From contig NZ_PPTG01000048.1 in NCBI RefSeq assembly GCF_002954245.1, positions 310,001 to 374,000 of the forward strand: a stretch of DNA of 64,000 nt, read 5' to 3'. A program made the position numbers and the translations under genes. The notes under the pieces are model-generated. The model was not told the origin of the DNA and did no database searches. It saw only the letters and a program-made list of their open reading frames with translations. Origin of the DNA: Cryobacterium aureum (GTDB lineage Bacteria > Actinomycetota > Actinomycetes > Actinomycetales > Microbacteriaceae). How positions within the stretch are numbered: the first letter of the stretch is position 1; every line of letters starts with the position of its first letter. Of the stretch, positions 1 through 9,961 are shown piece by piece.

Positions 1-54
1 CCGGCATCCGTTTGAGGCCTAGGCCAGACGGCGACAGGCTGCAATGCTGAAGGC

Positions 55-642
55 ATGGATGATTCCGCAGAGAAGGAGACCCTGCTGCGCTACCTGGGCA
101 CCGGCCGGGAGGCGCTCATCTGGAAGCTCGACGGGCTGAGCGACTACGACGTGCGGCGCCCGCTCGTGCCGACCGGTACCAACCTGCTGGGCCTGATCAA
201 GCACGTGGCCAGCGTTGAGGCCGGCTATCTGGGCGAGACGTTTGGCCGACCGTTCGGCGAGGCGCTGCCCTGGCTCGACGAAGCAGCCGAGGCCAACGCC
301 GACATGTGGGCAACGCCGGAGCAGTCCCGGGACTGGGTTCTGGATCTGTACCGGCGGGTCGGCGAGCACTCGGTCGCGACCGTCGAGGCGCTGCCCCTGA
401 ACGCTGCTGGTCACATTCCCTGGTGGTCGCCCGAGCGCAGCAACGTGACGCTGCATCAGATTCTCGTGCACATCATCGCGGAGACGAGCCGGCACGCTGG
501 GCACGCCGACATCGTCCGTGAACTGATCGACGGTTCCGTTGGCATGCGCTCAGGTAATAGCAACTTGCCGCCCAGTGACGCGGCCTGGTGGCAGACCTAT
601 CGGGACCGGCTGGAGGCGGTGGCCCGGGAGGCCACTTCTTAG
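55..642 (+). CDS. DinB/DUF664 family protein
   Basis: A 195-residue soluble protein of the DinB-like four-helix family (DUF664 branch). The N-terminal half contains the typical stretch around GLIKHVASVEAGYLGETFG, and a later histidine-rich helix reads LHQILVHIIAETSRHAGHADI. The histidines of these two helices are where family members bind a divalent metal. Many actinobacterial relatives have no assigned reaction; a thiol-dependent transferase role (as in mycothiol or bacillithiol S-transferases) is known for some branches only. The start is the ATG at 55; the segment upstream is too short to judge its promoter. The next gene begins 141 bp downstream on the same strand and looks separately controlled. 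The family call is firm and the function is unknown. Confidence 0.85.
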   Translation: MDDSAEKETLLRYLGTGREALIWKLDGLSDYDVRRPLVPTGTNLLGLIKHVASVEAGYLGETFGRPFGEALPWLDEAAEANADMWATPEQSRDWVLDLYRRVGEHSVATVEALPLNAAGHIPWWSPERSNVTLHQILVHIIAETSRHAGHADIVRELIDGSVGMRSGNSNLPPSDAAWWQTYRDRLEAVAREATS

Positions 643-740
643 AGCCGATGCGGCTGCCTGTCGTGGCGTTACGTCGAACTGTGCCAAGGTGCAAGAGGGG
701 CGCTTCCGCTTCAGGCCCCGTCGGCAGAGTATGGATCGTT

Positions 741-775
741 GCTCCATTTGATGGAACGGCGCTCTAATTGATGGA
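741..775 (+). promoter_or_regulatory. Two 15-bp direct repeats before the nitronate monooxygenase gene
   Basis: GCTCCATTTGATGGA (741-755) and GCTCTAATTGATGGA (761-775) differ at two positions and start exactly 20 bp apart, about two helical turns. The first copy contains the inverted repeat TCCA-n5-TGGA. The second runs into the ribosome binding site GGAGGAGA of the gene starting at 784. The arrangement suggests a repressor or activator operator. No regulator gene adjoins it. Confidence 0.4.
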
Positions 776-783
776 GGAGACCA

Positions 784-1821
784 GTGTTTACCCTGACAGC
801 AATTGAAATTCCGATCGTCGCGGCCCCGATGGCCGGGGGAGCCTCGACTCCGGACCTCGCCGTCGCCGTCAGTGACGCGGGCGGGCTGGGCTTTTTGGCG
901 GGCGGCTACAAGACGCCGCAGGCCCTGGCCGAACAGATCGTCGACGTGCAGAAACGCACCGAGCACGCCTTCGGCGTCAACCTGTTCGTCCCGCAGCCGC
1001 CCCTCACCGACCGGTTTGCCGTAGACACCTACCGCGACGCGTTGGCCCGCGAGTACCCGGCAGCTACGTTCGGCGAGATTGCCGAAGAGGACGACGACTG
1101 GTTCGCAGAAAAGGTGGCCCTGGTCATCGAGCATCGCGTCCCCGTGGTGTCCTTCACCTTCGGCCTGCCGTCGGCAGACGTCGTCGAGCGGATGCACGCG
1201 GCCGGCTCGTTCCTGATCGCCACGGTCACCTCGGTGCCCGAAGCCCTCCAGGCGTTCGACCGTGGCGTCGACGCGCTCTGCGTGCAGGGGCCGGAAGCCG
1301 GCGGACACCGGGGGACCTTCACCACGCAGGGCGAAGCGGGCACGCTGGCTCTGGGGGAGTTGTTGATCGCGATTCGCGAGGTGGTGACGCTGCCGCTGAT
1401 CGCGGCGGGCGGCATCCACTCTGGCGGGCAGATCGCCTCGTTGCTCGCCAACGGCGCCGAGGCTGTACAGCTCGGCACTGCCCTTCTGCGCACCGAGGAG
1501 TCAGGCGCGAATCCGGCCCACCAGGACGCCCTCGTCGACCCGCGGTTCAGCGAGACCGTCATCACCCGAGCCTTCTCCGGCCGCCCGGCGCGGGCCTTGC
1601 GCAACGCCTTCATTACCGCCCACGATGCGATCGCGCCCCACGAATATCCGCAGGTGCATCACCTCACCAAGACCGTGCGAGCGGATGCCGCCCGCCGTGG
1701 CGACCCTGACGGCCTGGCTCTCTGGGCCGGCACCGGCTTTCGCGAGGCGCGCACCGGCCCGGCCCAGCACGTTCTCGAGTCCCTCTGGGCCGGAGTAACG
1801 GCCTCGATCGTTGACCGTTAG
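784..1821 (+). CDS. Nitronate monooxygenase (2-nitropropane dioxygenase family)
   Basis: A 345-residue FMN-dependent TIM-barrel enzyme that oxidises alkyl nitronates such as propionate-3-nitronate, generally seen as detoxification. The family signature is clear. PIVAAPMAGG lies near residues 10-19, the flavin-phosphate loop glycines follow, and GPEAGGHRG lies near residues 170-178 with the conserved histidine at about 175. Later the barrel strand LIAAGGIHSGGQIASLLANGA and a LGTALL segment match FMN binding. The start is GTG at 784, directly behind a strong GGAGGAGA ribosome binding site. The gene is convergent with the FUSC gene downstream, and the two stop codons overlap (TTAG). The repeats at 741-775 may control it. 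Related flavoproteins such as FabK share the fold, but the EAGGH motif and length favour nitronate monooxygenase. Confidence 0.88.
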   Translation: MFTLTAIEIPIVAAPMAGGASTPDLAVAVSDAGGLGFLAGGYKTPQALAEQIVDVQKRTEHAFGVNLFVPQPPLTDRFAVDTYRDALAREYPAATFGEIAEEDDDWFAEKVALVIEHRVPVVSFTFGLPSADVVERMHAAGSFLIATVTSVPEALQAFDRGVDALCVQGPEAGGHRGTFTTQGEAGTLALGELLIAIREVVTLPLIAAGGIHSGGQIASLLANGAEAVQLGTALLRTEESGANPAHQDALVDPRFSETVITRAFSGRPARALRNAFITAHDAIAPHEYPQVHHLTKTVRADAARRGDPDGLALWAGTGFREARTGPAQHVLESLWAGVTASIVDR

Positions 1822-2855
1822 CCAGGCCCGCGCACTGACTCGTGGCGACGATCGCGGATGAGCAGTACGACGACGATTCCGACCACGGCACCGAGAAGGG
1901 TTTCCCATCCGCGGTCAGTGAGCAGGGATATCGGGTCGATCGGGCTGGCGAGTTGGGTCATGAGCAGTATGACGGGCGTGAAAAAAGTGAGGGCGAGACC
2001 GTAGTGGCGCGCCATGAATAGTTCAGTCGGAAACTGCAAGCCCATGACGAGGATGACCAGCACGGTAGTACTCGGATGAAGGAGCAGAATACCCGCCGTG
2101 AGTCCCAGACCGGCAAAAGTGCCGAATATTCGATGGACGCCACGCTGCACTCGGCTTGGAAGATCGGCACCGGCGAGGGGAACAGCCGCAGCGGCCATAG
2201 CCCAATAGGCGTGGCCGATCCCGAATACGAGGCCGAGAACGCCGGCGGCTGCGACAGCGACGACATAACGGGTGGCGTGCACGCCCGCCTTCGAAAGCCA
2301 TGGCCGGGAGAGGGGTTCGCGAGTGCGTCTCGCCGTTGAATCCCAAGCGCGGCTTCGAAACCAGCCAGCAAACCCGACGAGCAGGGAAAAGACTGCGGAT
2401 GCGGCGCAGATCAGCGCGGCAGTCCAAAGCGGAATTACTGTGGGGATCGACGCGCAGGCTCCGAGCGCGAAAATACCGAAGAATGGCCCGGCTGGTCTGA
2501 GCTGTATTTTGTCGGCCACGAGTGAACCCAGCCCGGCCAGGGAGGCCTCGATGGCGACCAGGGCCCAGACTTCGATGTGGGTGATGGACAGCGCCACCCC
2601 GATGGTCACCCCGGTCAGCAGTACTGCCGCAGCCTGGGCCTGATGCACCAGCCGCAGCTGATGGGTTTCACCACGGCCGTACATGCCCGTGAAAGCACCA
2701 AAGACGGCATAGATGCTCAACTCCGGATGGCCGGAGATCAACAGGACCAGAACCGGGACGGTGACCCCGAGGCCCACGCGAAGGGCTGGCCAGTGATCAT
2801 TGAGCGCGGGTCCGACACTGATGAGCGCGCGAATATACGACAGCGTCGGACGCAC
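1818..2855 (-). CDS. FUSC-type membrane protein
   Basis: A 345-residue polytopic inner-membrane protein of the FUSC / aromatic acid exporter superfamily. The N-terminal half has closely packed hydrophobic segments (for example GVTVPVLVLLISG and the AVFGAFTGMYGR turn). A basic linker near residue 170 follows (WFRSRAWDSTARRTREP), and then a second membrane block, the internal duplication usual for FUSC proteins. Members of this superfamily export aromatic acids or have unknown substrates, and nothing here identifies the substrate. The start is a GTG at 2855 with no obvious ribosome binding site, so it is not certain. A second FUSC protein of different sequence lies at 6523-7566. The gene is isolated and convergent with the nitronate monooxygenase. 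Confidence 0.8.
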   Translation of the reverse strand: MRPTLSYIRALISVGPALNDHWPALRVGLGVTVPVLVLLISGHPELSIYAVFGAFTGMYGRGETHQLRLVHQAQAAAVLLTGVTIGVALSITHIEVWALVAIEASLAGLGSLVADKIQLRPAGPFFGIFALGACASIPTVIPLWTAALICAASAVFSLLVGFAGWFRSRAWDSTARRTREPLSRPWLSKAGVHATRYVVAVAAAGVLGLVFGIGHAYWAMAAAAVPLAGADLPSRVQRGVHRIFGTFAGLGLTAGILLLHPSTTVLVILVMGLQFPTELFMARHYGLALTFFTPVILLMTQLASPIDPISLLTDRGWETLLGAVVGIVVVLLIRDRRHESVRGPG

Positions 2856-3077
2856 GGGGTGTCACGGCCTTTCGATCAGAACAATGGCGGCGCAGCGTCG
2901 AAAACGGAACCCGGTTACCTGGTTATCATCGGGTCCATCACTTAGCTGGGGCCAACGGGCGCTCTCGGTGCCATCGGTTGGCTGGTTCCGCGCTCGACTG
3001 CTGCGGTCGTACCAGTCTGTACCCCTATGACCGGCCTGTCCAAGACTCGAAGTTGACCAGCCGATAACCGCACATTA

Positions 3078-4031
3078 TCAATCAGTCATCGGTGTCGCAG
3101 GAGCTTCGGGCGCGACCGGCGGAAGGCCCCGATCGAACAGCTCCCCCAGAGAAAGTCGTGCCGCGACGGCGGCGAATGCCCGTGCGGTAACCGAACCAGG
3201 CGACGCCGCGCTGATTGCCGCAGCGACGCGCGCGGTCGCGACGGGGTCGACGAGCGGCACGATGCGGGTCCGCGATGACGGCGTAATAGTTTGTACCCAC
3301 GAATGCGGCACGATGCTGGCCCATCGGCCCGTCTTCATGTGCGCGTGGAGGGACGCGATCGAATCCGTCTCGACCTGTGGCACCAGTTGAATCTGGTTTC
3401 GACTGAAGGCATCGTCGATCACCTGTCTGCTGCGCATTTCCGTCGTCAGGACAGCGAGAGGGAGCTGGGACGCCTCGAGCCAGGTCATCGTCGCTGGAAT
3501 GTCTGGGATGAGTTCGGCGGAGGCGATGAGAACGTAGCGTTCTTCGTACAGGGGCACGAAAAATAGTCGTGGGTCGTCACCGTCATCGAGATAGGTGACG
3601 CCGGCATCCAATTCAAAACTGCGCAGTCGCCGCGCGATTTCGACCGCAGAGAGACCCGACGTGATTTGCACCCTGGCTAACGGATGCGCAGCACAGAACG
3701 CAGCCACCGCCAGTGCGACCGTTGTCGAGGCACTCGGCACAACGCCCAGGCGCAACACGCCGGTGACCCCGGACTGGACGGCTTGAACCTCCGCCTTGAA
3801 AGCGTCCTGCTCCGCCAGAATGCGTTTGGCCCAGATCACCAAGCGTTCGCCCTCCGGCGTCAGCCCCTCAAAGGCGTGATCACGATTGATCAGAGAGACA
3901 TTGAGCTCGTGTTCCAATCTGCTGATTGCCGCGGAGAGTGCTGGCTGGGAAACGTGGCACGCAGCGGCCGCACGAGCGAAATGCCGTTCCCGGGCGACAG
4001 CGACAAAATATTCGAGCTGGCGAAAACGCAC
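3078..4031 (-). CDS. LysR family transcriptional regulator
   Basis: A 317-residue LysR-type regulator. The winged helix-turn-helix is at the N terminus: MRFRQLEYFVAVARERHF, then AAAACHVSQPALSAAISRLE as the recognition region. A periplasmic-binding-protein-like effector domain starts after about residue 90 (GVLRLGVVPSASTTVALAV). I chose the GTG at 4031 because AAGGAG lies five bases upstream and the protein then begins exactly where LysR proteins usually do. An in-frame ATG at 4046 and further upstream codons lack such a site. It is transcribed divergently from the amino-acid ABC importer at 4195, the classic arrangement for a LysR protein controlling its neighbour. The 163-bp gap between them contains ATTGTGATAATCATTG, which resembles a T-n11-A LysR box. 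The effector cannot be read from the sequence. Confidence 0.9.
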   Translation of the reverse strand: MRFRQLEYFVAVARERHFARAAAACHVSQPALSAAISRLEHELNVSLINRDHAFEGLTPEGERLVIWAKRILAEQDAFKAEVQAVQSGVTGVLRLGVVPSASTTVALAVAAFCAAHPLARVQITSGLSAVEIARRLRSFELDAGVTYLDDGDDPRLFFVPLYEERYVLIASAELIPDIPATMTWLEASQLPLAVLTTEMRSRQVIDDAFSRNQIQLVPQVETDSIASLHAHMKTGRWASIVPHSWVQTITPSSRTRIVPLVDPVATARVAAAISAASPGSVTARAFAAVAARLSLGELFDRGLPPVAPEAPATPMTD

Positions 4032-4194
4032 GGGCTCTCCTTCCATTGTGATAATCATTGCGGCGTGCACCCCAAGGTAGGCTCATTCGACAGGGTGTGT
4101 AGCCACCGCCCTCTGGTAGATCAGCGTCGATCGGCGCGAAACAACTCTCTGGCCGCTAGGCCAATCAGATCGCACGACAAGAAATGGTTATCCT

Positions 4195-5670
4195 TTGCGT
4201 AAAAAAACTATGTTCCGGGCGGGCAAGCTCTCGGTCGCCGTCATGGCGCTGCTGGCTCTCGGCGGCGGATTCCTCGGCGTCAGCGCCGCGGCCGCAAGCC
4301 AGCCACTCGCCCAACCGCAGGCTGCGGTCACCGGCGAAACCTACGTCATCGGCACCGACACCACCTTTGCACCGTTCGAGTACCGCAAGGACGGTGAACT
4401 CACCGGCATCGACATGGACCTCATTCGAGGCATTGCGAAAAGCCAGGGCTTTACGGTGGAGATCAAGTCGCTCGGCTTCGATGCCGCCCTGCAGGCGTTG
4501 CAGTCCAACCAGGTCGACGGCGTCATCGCCGGCATGTCGATCACCGACGAGCGCGAGCTCATCTTCGACTTCTCCGACCCGTACTTCGACTCCGGCGTGC
4601 AGATGGCCGTCGCCGAGGACAACACCGAGATCACCGGATACTCCGACCTCGCCGGCGAAACCGTCGTCGCCAAGCGCGGCAGCGAGGGCGAGACCTTCGC
4701 CAACTCGATCAAGGACGAGTATGACTTCACCGTCAAGGCCCTCGCCGACTCGGCCACGATGTATGACGACGTCAAGGCAGGCAACTCCGTCGCGGTCTTC
4801 GACGACTATCCCGTGCTTGCCTACGGCATCAACCAGAACAACGGGCTCAAGTCGGTCACCGAGAAGGAACAGGGCAGCTCCTACGGTTTCGCGGTCAACA
4901 AAGGTCAGAACCCGGAACTGCTCGCCGCCTTCAACACCGGCCTGGCCGACCTGAAAGACAACGGTGAGTACCAGGCCATCCTTGATACCTACCTGGAACA
5001 ACCGGCGCCCGCCGCGGCATCCGGTTTCTTCGGTCTGCTCAGCGACAGCATGCCGGCGCTGATGAAGGGTCTCGGACTGACCCTGCTGGCGACCGGCCTG
5101 TCGATTCTGATCGCCCTCGTGCTCGGTGTACTGTTCGGGTTCTTCACGGTCTCCGAAAGCCGCGTGCTGCGCGGCATAGCCAGCGTCTACGTCAGCATTT
5201 TTCGCGGGACGCCGCTGCTCGTGCAGGCGTTCTTCTTCTACTTCGGACTGCCACAGCTCACCGGGCAGTCGATCGACGTGCTGACGGCCGGTGTGCTCAC
5301 CCTGAGCCTCAACGCCGGTGCTTACATGACCGAGATCGTGCGCGGCGGCATCCAGTCGGTCGATCCGGGCCAGACCGAAGCCGGCCGCAGCCTTGGCCTC
5401 GGCTACGTCACGACCATGCGCCGCGTCGTGCTGCCGCAGGCGGTGAAGATCATGACGCCCTCGTTCATTAATCAGTTCGTGATGACCCTGAAAGACACCT
5501 CGCTGCTGGCCGTGATCGGATTCGCCGAGCTCACCTATCAGGGCCAGCAAATCTACGCGGCCAACTTTCGCACCGGTGAGACCCTGTTGATCGTCGCCGC
5601 GCTGTACTTCATCGTCATCAACCTGCTCACCATGCTCTCCAACAAGCTCGACAAGAGGTTCAACAAATGA
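4195..5670 (+). CDS. Amino acid ABC importer: fused substrate-binding and permease protein
   Basis: A 491-residue fusion. Residues 1-40 are a signal peptide or anchor ([20 protein letters not shown]). Residues of roughly 45-270 are a family-3 solute-binding domain ([47 protein letters not shown]). From about 285 on there is a His/Glu/Gln-type permease domain with several membrane helices and the EAA loop ([20 protein letters not shown]) that docks on the ATPase. Such fusions are known from GlnP-type importers of Gram-positive bacteria, so substrate capture happens at the outer membrane face of the same polypeptide. The substrate is probably a polar amino acid such as glutamine or glutamate, but this is not proven. 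The start is TTG at 4195 with a weak ribosome binding site; ATG at 4210 is an alternative. The stop overlaps the ATPase gene by ATGA. Confidence 0.9.
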   Translation: MRKKTMFRAGKLSVAVMALLALGGGFLGVSAAAASQPLAQPQAAVTGETYVIGTDTTFAPFEYRKDGELTGIDMDLIRGIAKSQGFTVEIKSLGFDAALQALQSNQVDGVIAGMSITDERELIFDFSDPYFDSGVQMAVAEDNTEITGYSDLAGETVVAKRGSEGETFANSIKDEYDFTVKALADSATMYDDVKAGNSVAVFDDYPVLAYGINQNNGLKSVTEKEQGSSYGFAVNKGQNPELLAAFNTGLADLKDNGEYQAILDTYLEQPAPAAASGFFGLLSDSMPALMKGLGLTLLATGLSILIALVLGVLFGFFTVSESRVLRGIASVYVSIFRGTPLLVQAFFFYFGLPQLTGQSIDVLTAGVLTLSLNAGAYMTEIVRGGIQSVDPGQTEAGRSLGLGYVTTMRRVVLPQAVKIMTPSFINQFVMTLKDTSLLAVIGFAELTYQGQQIYAANFRTGETLLIVAALYFIVINLLTMLSNKLDKRFNK

Positions 5671-6395
5671 GCAAGATCAGTGTCAAGGGCCTCCGCAAGT
5701 CCTTCGGATCCAACGAGGTGCTCAAGGGCCTCGACGTCGAGATCACCGAGGGGGAGGTCGTTTGTGTCATTGGTCCATCGGGTTCGGGCAAGTCCACCTT
5801 TCTGCGCTGCCTGAACAAGCTCGATGAGCTTTCCGCCGGCACGGTCATCGTCGACGGATTCAACCTCAGCGACAAGACGGTCGACCTCAACGAGGTGCGC
5901 CAGCACATCGGCATGGTGTTCCAGCACTTCAACCTGTTTCCACACATGACGGTGCTGCAGAACATCATGCTCGCTCCAACCGAGTTGAAGAGGGAATCGA
6001 AAGCGGATGCCCGTGCCACCGCCCTGAAACTGCTCGACCGGGTAGGCCTCGCCGACAAAGCGACGGCCCGCCCCGCGCAGCTCTCCGGCGGCCAGAAGCA
6101 GCGTGTCGCGATCGCCCGGTCGCTGGCGGTCAACCCCGACATCATGCTCTTCGACGAGGCCACGAGCGCCCTCGACCCCGAGATGGTCGGCGAAGTGCTG
6201 CAGGTTATTCGGGACCTCGCCGCCGAGGGCATGACCATGGTCGTCGTCACGCACGAGATGGGATTCGCCCGCGAGGTTGCAGACCGGGTCATCTTCATGG
6301 CCGACGGCGTTATCGTCGAAGAGGGGACTCCGGCGCAGCTGTTCGGCAACCCGCAGCAGGAACGCACCCAGGACTTCCTGTCCAAGGTGCTCTAA
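5667..6395 (+). CDS. Amino acid ABC importer ATP-binding protein
   Basis: A 242-residue ABC ATPase of the polar amino acid group (GlnQ/HisP-like). Walker [10 protein letters not shown] is at residues 36-44, followed by a Q-loop in [18 protein letters not shown]. The signature LSGGQKQR is near 139, Walker [15 protein letters not shown] near 158-171, and the H-loop is in [20 protein letters not shown]. The closing residues are typical for this group. It is translationally coupled to the fused binding-permease gene (ATGA overlap). Two such subunits would power the two-chain permease, so the importer is complete with just these two genes. No terminator with a T-run is obvious after it. Confidence 0.95.
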   Translation: MSKISVKGLRKSFGSNEVLKGLDVEITEGEVVCVIGPSGSGKSTFLRCLNKLDELSAGTVIVDGFNLSDKTVDLNEVRQHIGMVFQHFNLFPHMTVLQNIMLAPTELKRESKADARATALKLLDRVGLADKATARPAQLSGGQKQRVAIARSLAVNPDIMLFDEATSALDPEMVGEVLQVIRDLAAEGMTMVVVTHEMGFAREVADRVIFMADGVIVEEGTPAQLFGNPQQERTQDFLSKVL

Positions 6396-6522
6396 ACCGC
6401 GACCTACGCGGGCGCTCGAGGTGTCCGAGCGGCGTGACCGCGCCCGAGTTCGGTGGCCGCTACGGTAATCGGCTTAGCGCGTGCCGAAATGGGGCGCGGT
6501 CGCGACCGGCGTCCGGGTAACG

Positions 6523-7566
6523 TCAGGCGCGGTCGCCGACGATCTCCTCGCGCACCCGGCGCAGGTCTTCCATGAGGGATCCGATCAGAATCCAGTGGTC
6601 CGGGTGCGGCGTCACGATCCGTAGCGGCGCAGTCAATGCGAGCACGTCGGGCGCGGCCGGCTCCGGTAGAGACGTCTGGTCACTGTCGGCGCGGGCGAGC
6701 AGGCCCAGGTCGTGCGCAGCCCGGGCCAGTTCCCGGGAGAAGGCCTGAACGGTCGGCTCGAACTGCAGGGATGGGTCGTAGTGGTCGTGCAGTGCACGAG
6801 TCATGCCGATTGCGCGGGTCACGAGAGTCGGCAGTCGCTCGATCATGTCGTGGTCGGCGTCGAGGGCCACTCGCAGCTTGGCTTTGCGAGGATTGAGCAT
6901 GAGGCTTTCTTCAGCCTGCGCGATGGCCTTTTCGGCCGACACGAGCATGGGGCGCAGCAGCCGGGCCTTGATCATCAATTCCATCAGGTCAATCGGACTC
7001 TGTGGGGTACGGAGCGCCTGCGCAATGCGGTCGAAGGTGTCGGCCAGCTCACGAGCCAGCAGGCCGACGGCGTCGCGAGCGGGCGCAATCAGCACCGGGG
7101 GAACGATGAGGGCGTTGATAACGAGGGCGATTCCCGCCCCGATGAACGTCTCGAAGATGCGATCGAGGGCGTAACCCGGAGTCGTGGCGCCGAGGGCGAG
7201 TACGAGCATGGCGCTGATGGGAATTTGACTCGCCGAGGACGGAGACAGACGCAGCACCCACGCTATGAGGATGCTCACCACGATCGTGCCGAGCACGACC
7301 CAGCTGGACTCGCCGAGAAAGAAACCGATCGACGAGGCGATGATGACTCCGCCGATGACCCCGGCGGTGCGTTCGATCGCGCGCCCGAGGGTCTGGTTGA
7401 CGCTCGGCTGCACGACGAGCAGGGCAGCGATCGCGGCAAAGATCGGCAGGTCGCTCGGCAGCAGCAGTTGGGAGGCGGCCCAGGCCAGAGCCACGGCCAC
7501 GGCCATCTTGACGACCTGCAGCATCGGGAGTCGTTTGGAGATGCGCAGAGCCGAGGTTAGTTTCAC
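6523..7566 (-). CDS. FUSC family protein (aromatic acid exporter-like)
   Basis: A 347-residue membrane protein. Residues of about 15-150 hold six closely spaced hydrophobic segments (VVKMAVAVALAWAASQLLL, IFAAIAALLVVQPSVNQTLG, GVIGGVIIASSIGFFLGE and so on). The C-terminal half is cytosolic and helical (ELADTFDRIAQALR, KAIAQAEESLMLNPRKAKLR). This matches the half-size FUSC / DUF939 architecture, which dimerises. The substrate is unknown. The assigned start is GTG at 7566 without a clear ribosome binding site; an internal ATG at 7527 is possible. It lies 210 bp downstream of tctA on the same strand but has no obvious link to it. Confidence 0.82.
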   Translation of the reverse strand: MKLTSALRISKRLPMLQVVKMAVAVALAWAASQLLLPSDLPIFAAIAALLVVQPSVNQTLGRAIERTAGVIGGVIIASSIGFFLGESSWVVLGTIVVSILIAWVLRLSPSSASQIPISAMLVLALGATTPGYALDRIFETFIGAGIALVINALIVPPVLIAPARDAVGLLARELADTFDRIAQALRTPQSPIDLMELMIKARLLRPMLVSAEKAIAQAEESLMLNPRKAKLRVALDADHDMIERLPTLVTRAIGMTRALHDHYDPSLQFEPTVQAFSRELARAAHDLGLLARADSDQTSLPEPAAPDVLALTAPLRIVTPHPDHWILIGSLMEDLRRVREEIVGDRA

Positions 7567-7776
7567 TGGTCAAGGGTAACCCGCGCGGGCCTGGTCAGAC
7601 GGATGCCGGCTCCGCCGGTTTCACGGTCTGCCGACGGCAACCGCACCGGGAAGGGGAACCCCGGCCAGCCCCCTGCGCCTGGAGCGCAAGCGAACGACGT
7701 CGGCGCGGGAGGCGGCAGCTGGCAGGACACCAGTATGCCGACTCCCGCGCCGAGCGTCGCTAACACAACCGATTTG

Positions 7777-9432
7777 CTATTTTCCGCGCCGCCCTTGCGT
7801 GGGACGCACCACGCGAATCACGCGGGCGCTTCCGTCCGAAGTCTGGGTTCCGAAGGCATCGAACTCCACGGTCGACTCATCGGCGCGGTAGCCGTCGGTG
7901 TCGTCTGTGCCGCCGCCTGCCCGTGGGCCATCGGTAGGTCCGCCACGTCCGAATCGACGCAGCAGCGCCTTGACGATGGGCGGGCCGGCCAGGAACAAGA
8001 CGATCACGGTGTAAACGACGACGGCGAGTGGTTCGCTCAGCAGCGCAGCGGGGTCGCCGGCGCTGATCTGCAGGGCGCGGCGCAGCTGGCGTTCCATCTC
8101 CGGGCCCAGGATGGCGCCGACGATGATCGGCAGCACCGGAAACCCGAAGCGTCTGGCCATATAACCGAGGGCGCCCAGAAGCAGCAGGATCCCGATATTG
8201 AACGCCTGCAGGCCGGCCGCGTAGGCCCCGAGCGTGGCGAAAAACAGGATTCCCGCATAGAGGTACGGGCGGGGGATGCGCAGCAGCTTCGCCCAGAGCG
8301 GTGCGAGCGGCAGGTTGAGCGCGAGCAACATCGTGTTGCCGATGAACAGGCTCGCGATCAGCGTCCAGACCAGTACCGGCTCGTTTTGGAACAACATCGG
8401 TCCCGGGGGGATGCCGAACTGGTTGAACGCGGCGATCATCACGGCGGCGGTCGCCGTGGTCGGTAGTCCGAGGGTCAGTAGCGGCACCAGCGTTCCGGCC
8501 GCTGAAGCGTTGTTGGCCGCTTCCGGGCCGGCGACGCCCTCAATGGCGCCGTGGCCGAACTGTTCCGGATGCTTCGATAGCTTCTTTTCTGTCACGTACG
8601 ACAGAAAGGTGGGAATCTCGGCGCCGCCGGCCGGGATGGCCCCGAACGGGAAACCGATGACCGTGCCACGCAGCCACGGCTTCCACGAGCGCTTCCAGTC
8701 GTCCTTGCCCATCCACGGCACCCCGACCGGAATCGTCGGTGGTGTTCCGTGACGCAGGTGGGCGGCGATCCACAGGGCTTCACCGACCGCGAACAGGGCC
8801 ACGGCGATGACGACGACATCGATGCCACCGGAAAGAAGCGGTTGTCCGAAGGTCAGCCGTGCCTGCCCGGTCGTGCCGTCGAGCCCCACGAGCCCGATGG
8901 TCAGCCCGATGAACAGCGAGGCGAGACCGCGAATACGGCTCGAGCCAAGCACTGCGCTCACGGCGACGAAAGCAAAGACCATCATCGCGAAGTATGAGGG
9001 AGCCCCGAGCCCGATCGCAATGGACACGATGAAGGGGGCGACGAAGACAAGAGCTCCGGTAGCCAGGGTGCCGGCCACGAACGAGCCGATCGCGGCGGTC
9101 GCGAGCGCCTGGGCGCCGCGTCCGGCCTTGGCCATCTTGTTGCCCTCGAGCGCTGTCACGACCGACGAGGACTCGCCTGGTGTATTGAGCAGAATCGAGG
9201 TCGTCGACCCGCCGTACATGCCGCCGTAGTAGATGCCGGCGAACATGATGAGGGACCCCGTCACGTCGAGAGCGTAGGTGAGTGGTAGCAGCAGGGCCAC
9301 GGTCATGGCCGGGCCGATACCCGGCAGCACGCCGACGGCGGTGCCGAGCAGCACGCCGATAAGCGCGAACAGCAGGTTTTGCAGGGTCAGCGCGTTGCTG
9401 AACCCCGCCATGAGCAGGGTGAGGTTTTCCAT
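7777..9432 (-). CDS. tctA: Tripartite tricarboxylate transporter, large permease subunit TctA
   Basis: A 551-residue permease with about a dozen membrane helices. The family hallmarks near the N terminus are [20 protein letters not shown] and [20 protein letters not shown], followed later by [20 protein letters not shown] and [16 protein letters not shown]. TctA forms the translocation channel with TctB, and TctC delivers the substrate. Classical substrates are citrate and related di- or tricarboxylates, but many family members carry other acids. The C-terminal 50 residues are hydrophilic and Gly/Asp-rich, an extension beyond the usual family end. The start ATG at 9432 shares a base with the tctB stop (TGATG), indicating coupling. 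It is the last gene of tctCBA. Confidence 0.95.
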   Translation of the reverse strand: MENLTLLMAGFSNALTLQNLLFALIGVLLGTAVGVLPGIGPAMTVALLLPLTYALDVTGSLIMFAGIYYGGMYGGSTTSILLNTPGESSSVVTALEGNKMAKAGRGAQALATAAIGSFVAGTLATGALVFVAPFIVSIAIGLGAPSYFAMMVFAFVAVSAVLGSSRIRGLASLFIGLTIGLVGLDGTTGQARLTFGQPLLSGGIDVVVIAVALFAVGEALWIAAHLRHGTPPTIPVGVPWMGKDDWKRSWKPWLRGTVIGFPFGAIPAGGAEIPTFLSYVTEKKLSKHPEQFGHGAIEGVAGPEAANNASAAGTLVPLLTLGLPTTATAAVMIAAFNQFGIPPGPMLFQNEPVLVWTLIASLFIGNTMLLALNLPLAPLWAKLLRIPRPYLYAGILFFATLGAYAAGLQAFNIGILLLLGALGYMARRFGFPVLPIIVGAILGPEMERQLRRALQISAGDPAALLSEPLAVVVYTVIVLFLAGPPIVKALLRRFGRGGPTDGPRAGGGTDDTDGYRADESTVEFDAFGTQTSDGSARVIRVVRPTQGRRGK

Positions 9433-9959
9433 CAGAGAATTCCCGTCAACAGGCCGGCCGGCAGGTTGATACCGAGGCCCAGTACGAAGCCGTAGAACGT
9501 GCCGACGGCGAGAAGAATGCCGATCAGAAGCGCCCAGACAAAGCGCCTCGAGCCGAGCAGTAGTGCGGAGCCGTAGAACAGCAGCGCACTGCCAATCACG
9601 AATCCGAGAAAGTCCATCGTGAGGGCGAAGACGAGAATCAGGCCGCCGAGGCCGAAGACGGTCGGCCAGTGGGCCTTTTGCGTGAGGTCGATGTCCTCAC
9701 CGTCTTCGGCCTCGGCGTGGCCGCCCCGCAGCACAGAGATCGTCAGGGCGATCGCACACAGGCCCAGGCCGATCGCGATGATCGTGGGAACGACCCGCGG
9801 TCCCATCACGCCAACGTTGATGGCGGTGTGACGGATGTTCGCGGTATCGACCGCGATCACGATCGCGATCACCGCGAGCAGGGCGGCAACGCCCAGCTCG
9901 GAGCGACCCTGGAGGCGACCGCGCAGCCCGGAAGCTGGAACGGTGCTGGGGGCGGTCAT
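9432..9959 (-). CDS. tctB: Tripartite tricarboxylate transporter, small membrane subunit TctB
   Basis: A 175-residue protein with four predicted membrane helices ([56 protein letters not shown], and the final [20 protein letters not shown]). A hydrophilic, acidic loop of about residues 80-95 ([20 protein letters not shown]) lies in the middle. Size, topology and position between tctC and tctA define it; TctB sequences are otherwise poorly conserved. Only two bases separate its ATG from the tctC stop. Confidence 0.9.
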   Translation of the reverse strand: MTAPSTVPASGLRGRLQGRSELGVAALLAVIAIVIAVDTANIRHTAINVGVMGPRVVPTIIAIGLGLCAIALTISVLRGGHAEAEDGEDIDLTQKAHWPTVFGLGGLILVFALTMDFLGFVIGSALLFYGSALLLGSRRFVWALLIGILLAVGTFYGFVLGLGINLPAGLLTGIL

Positions 9960-9961
9960 GC

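Noticed and set aside
4165..5550. Open frame of 461 aa opposite the ABC importer fusion
   Set aside because: Antisense to a gene with a signal peptide, a binding domain and membrane helices; no motif of its own.
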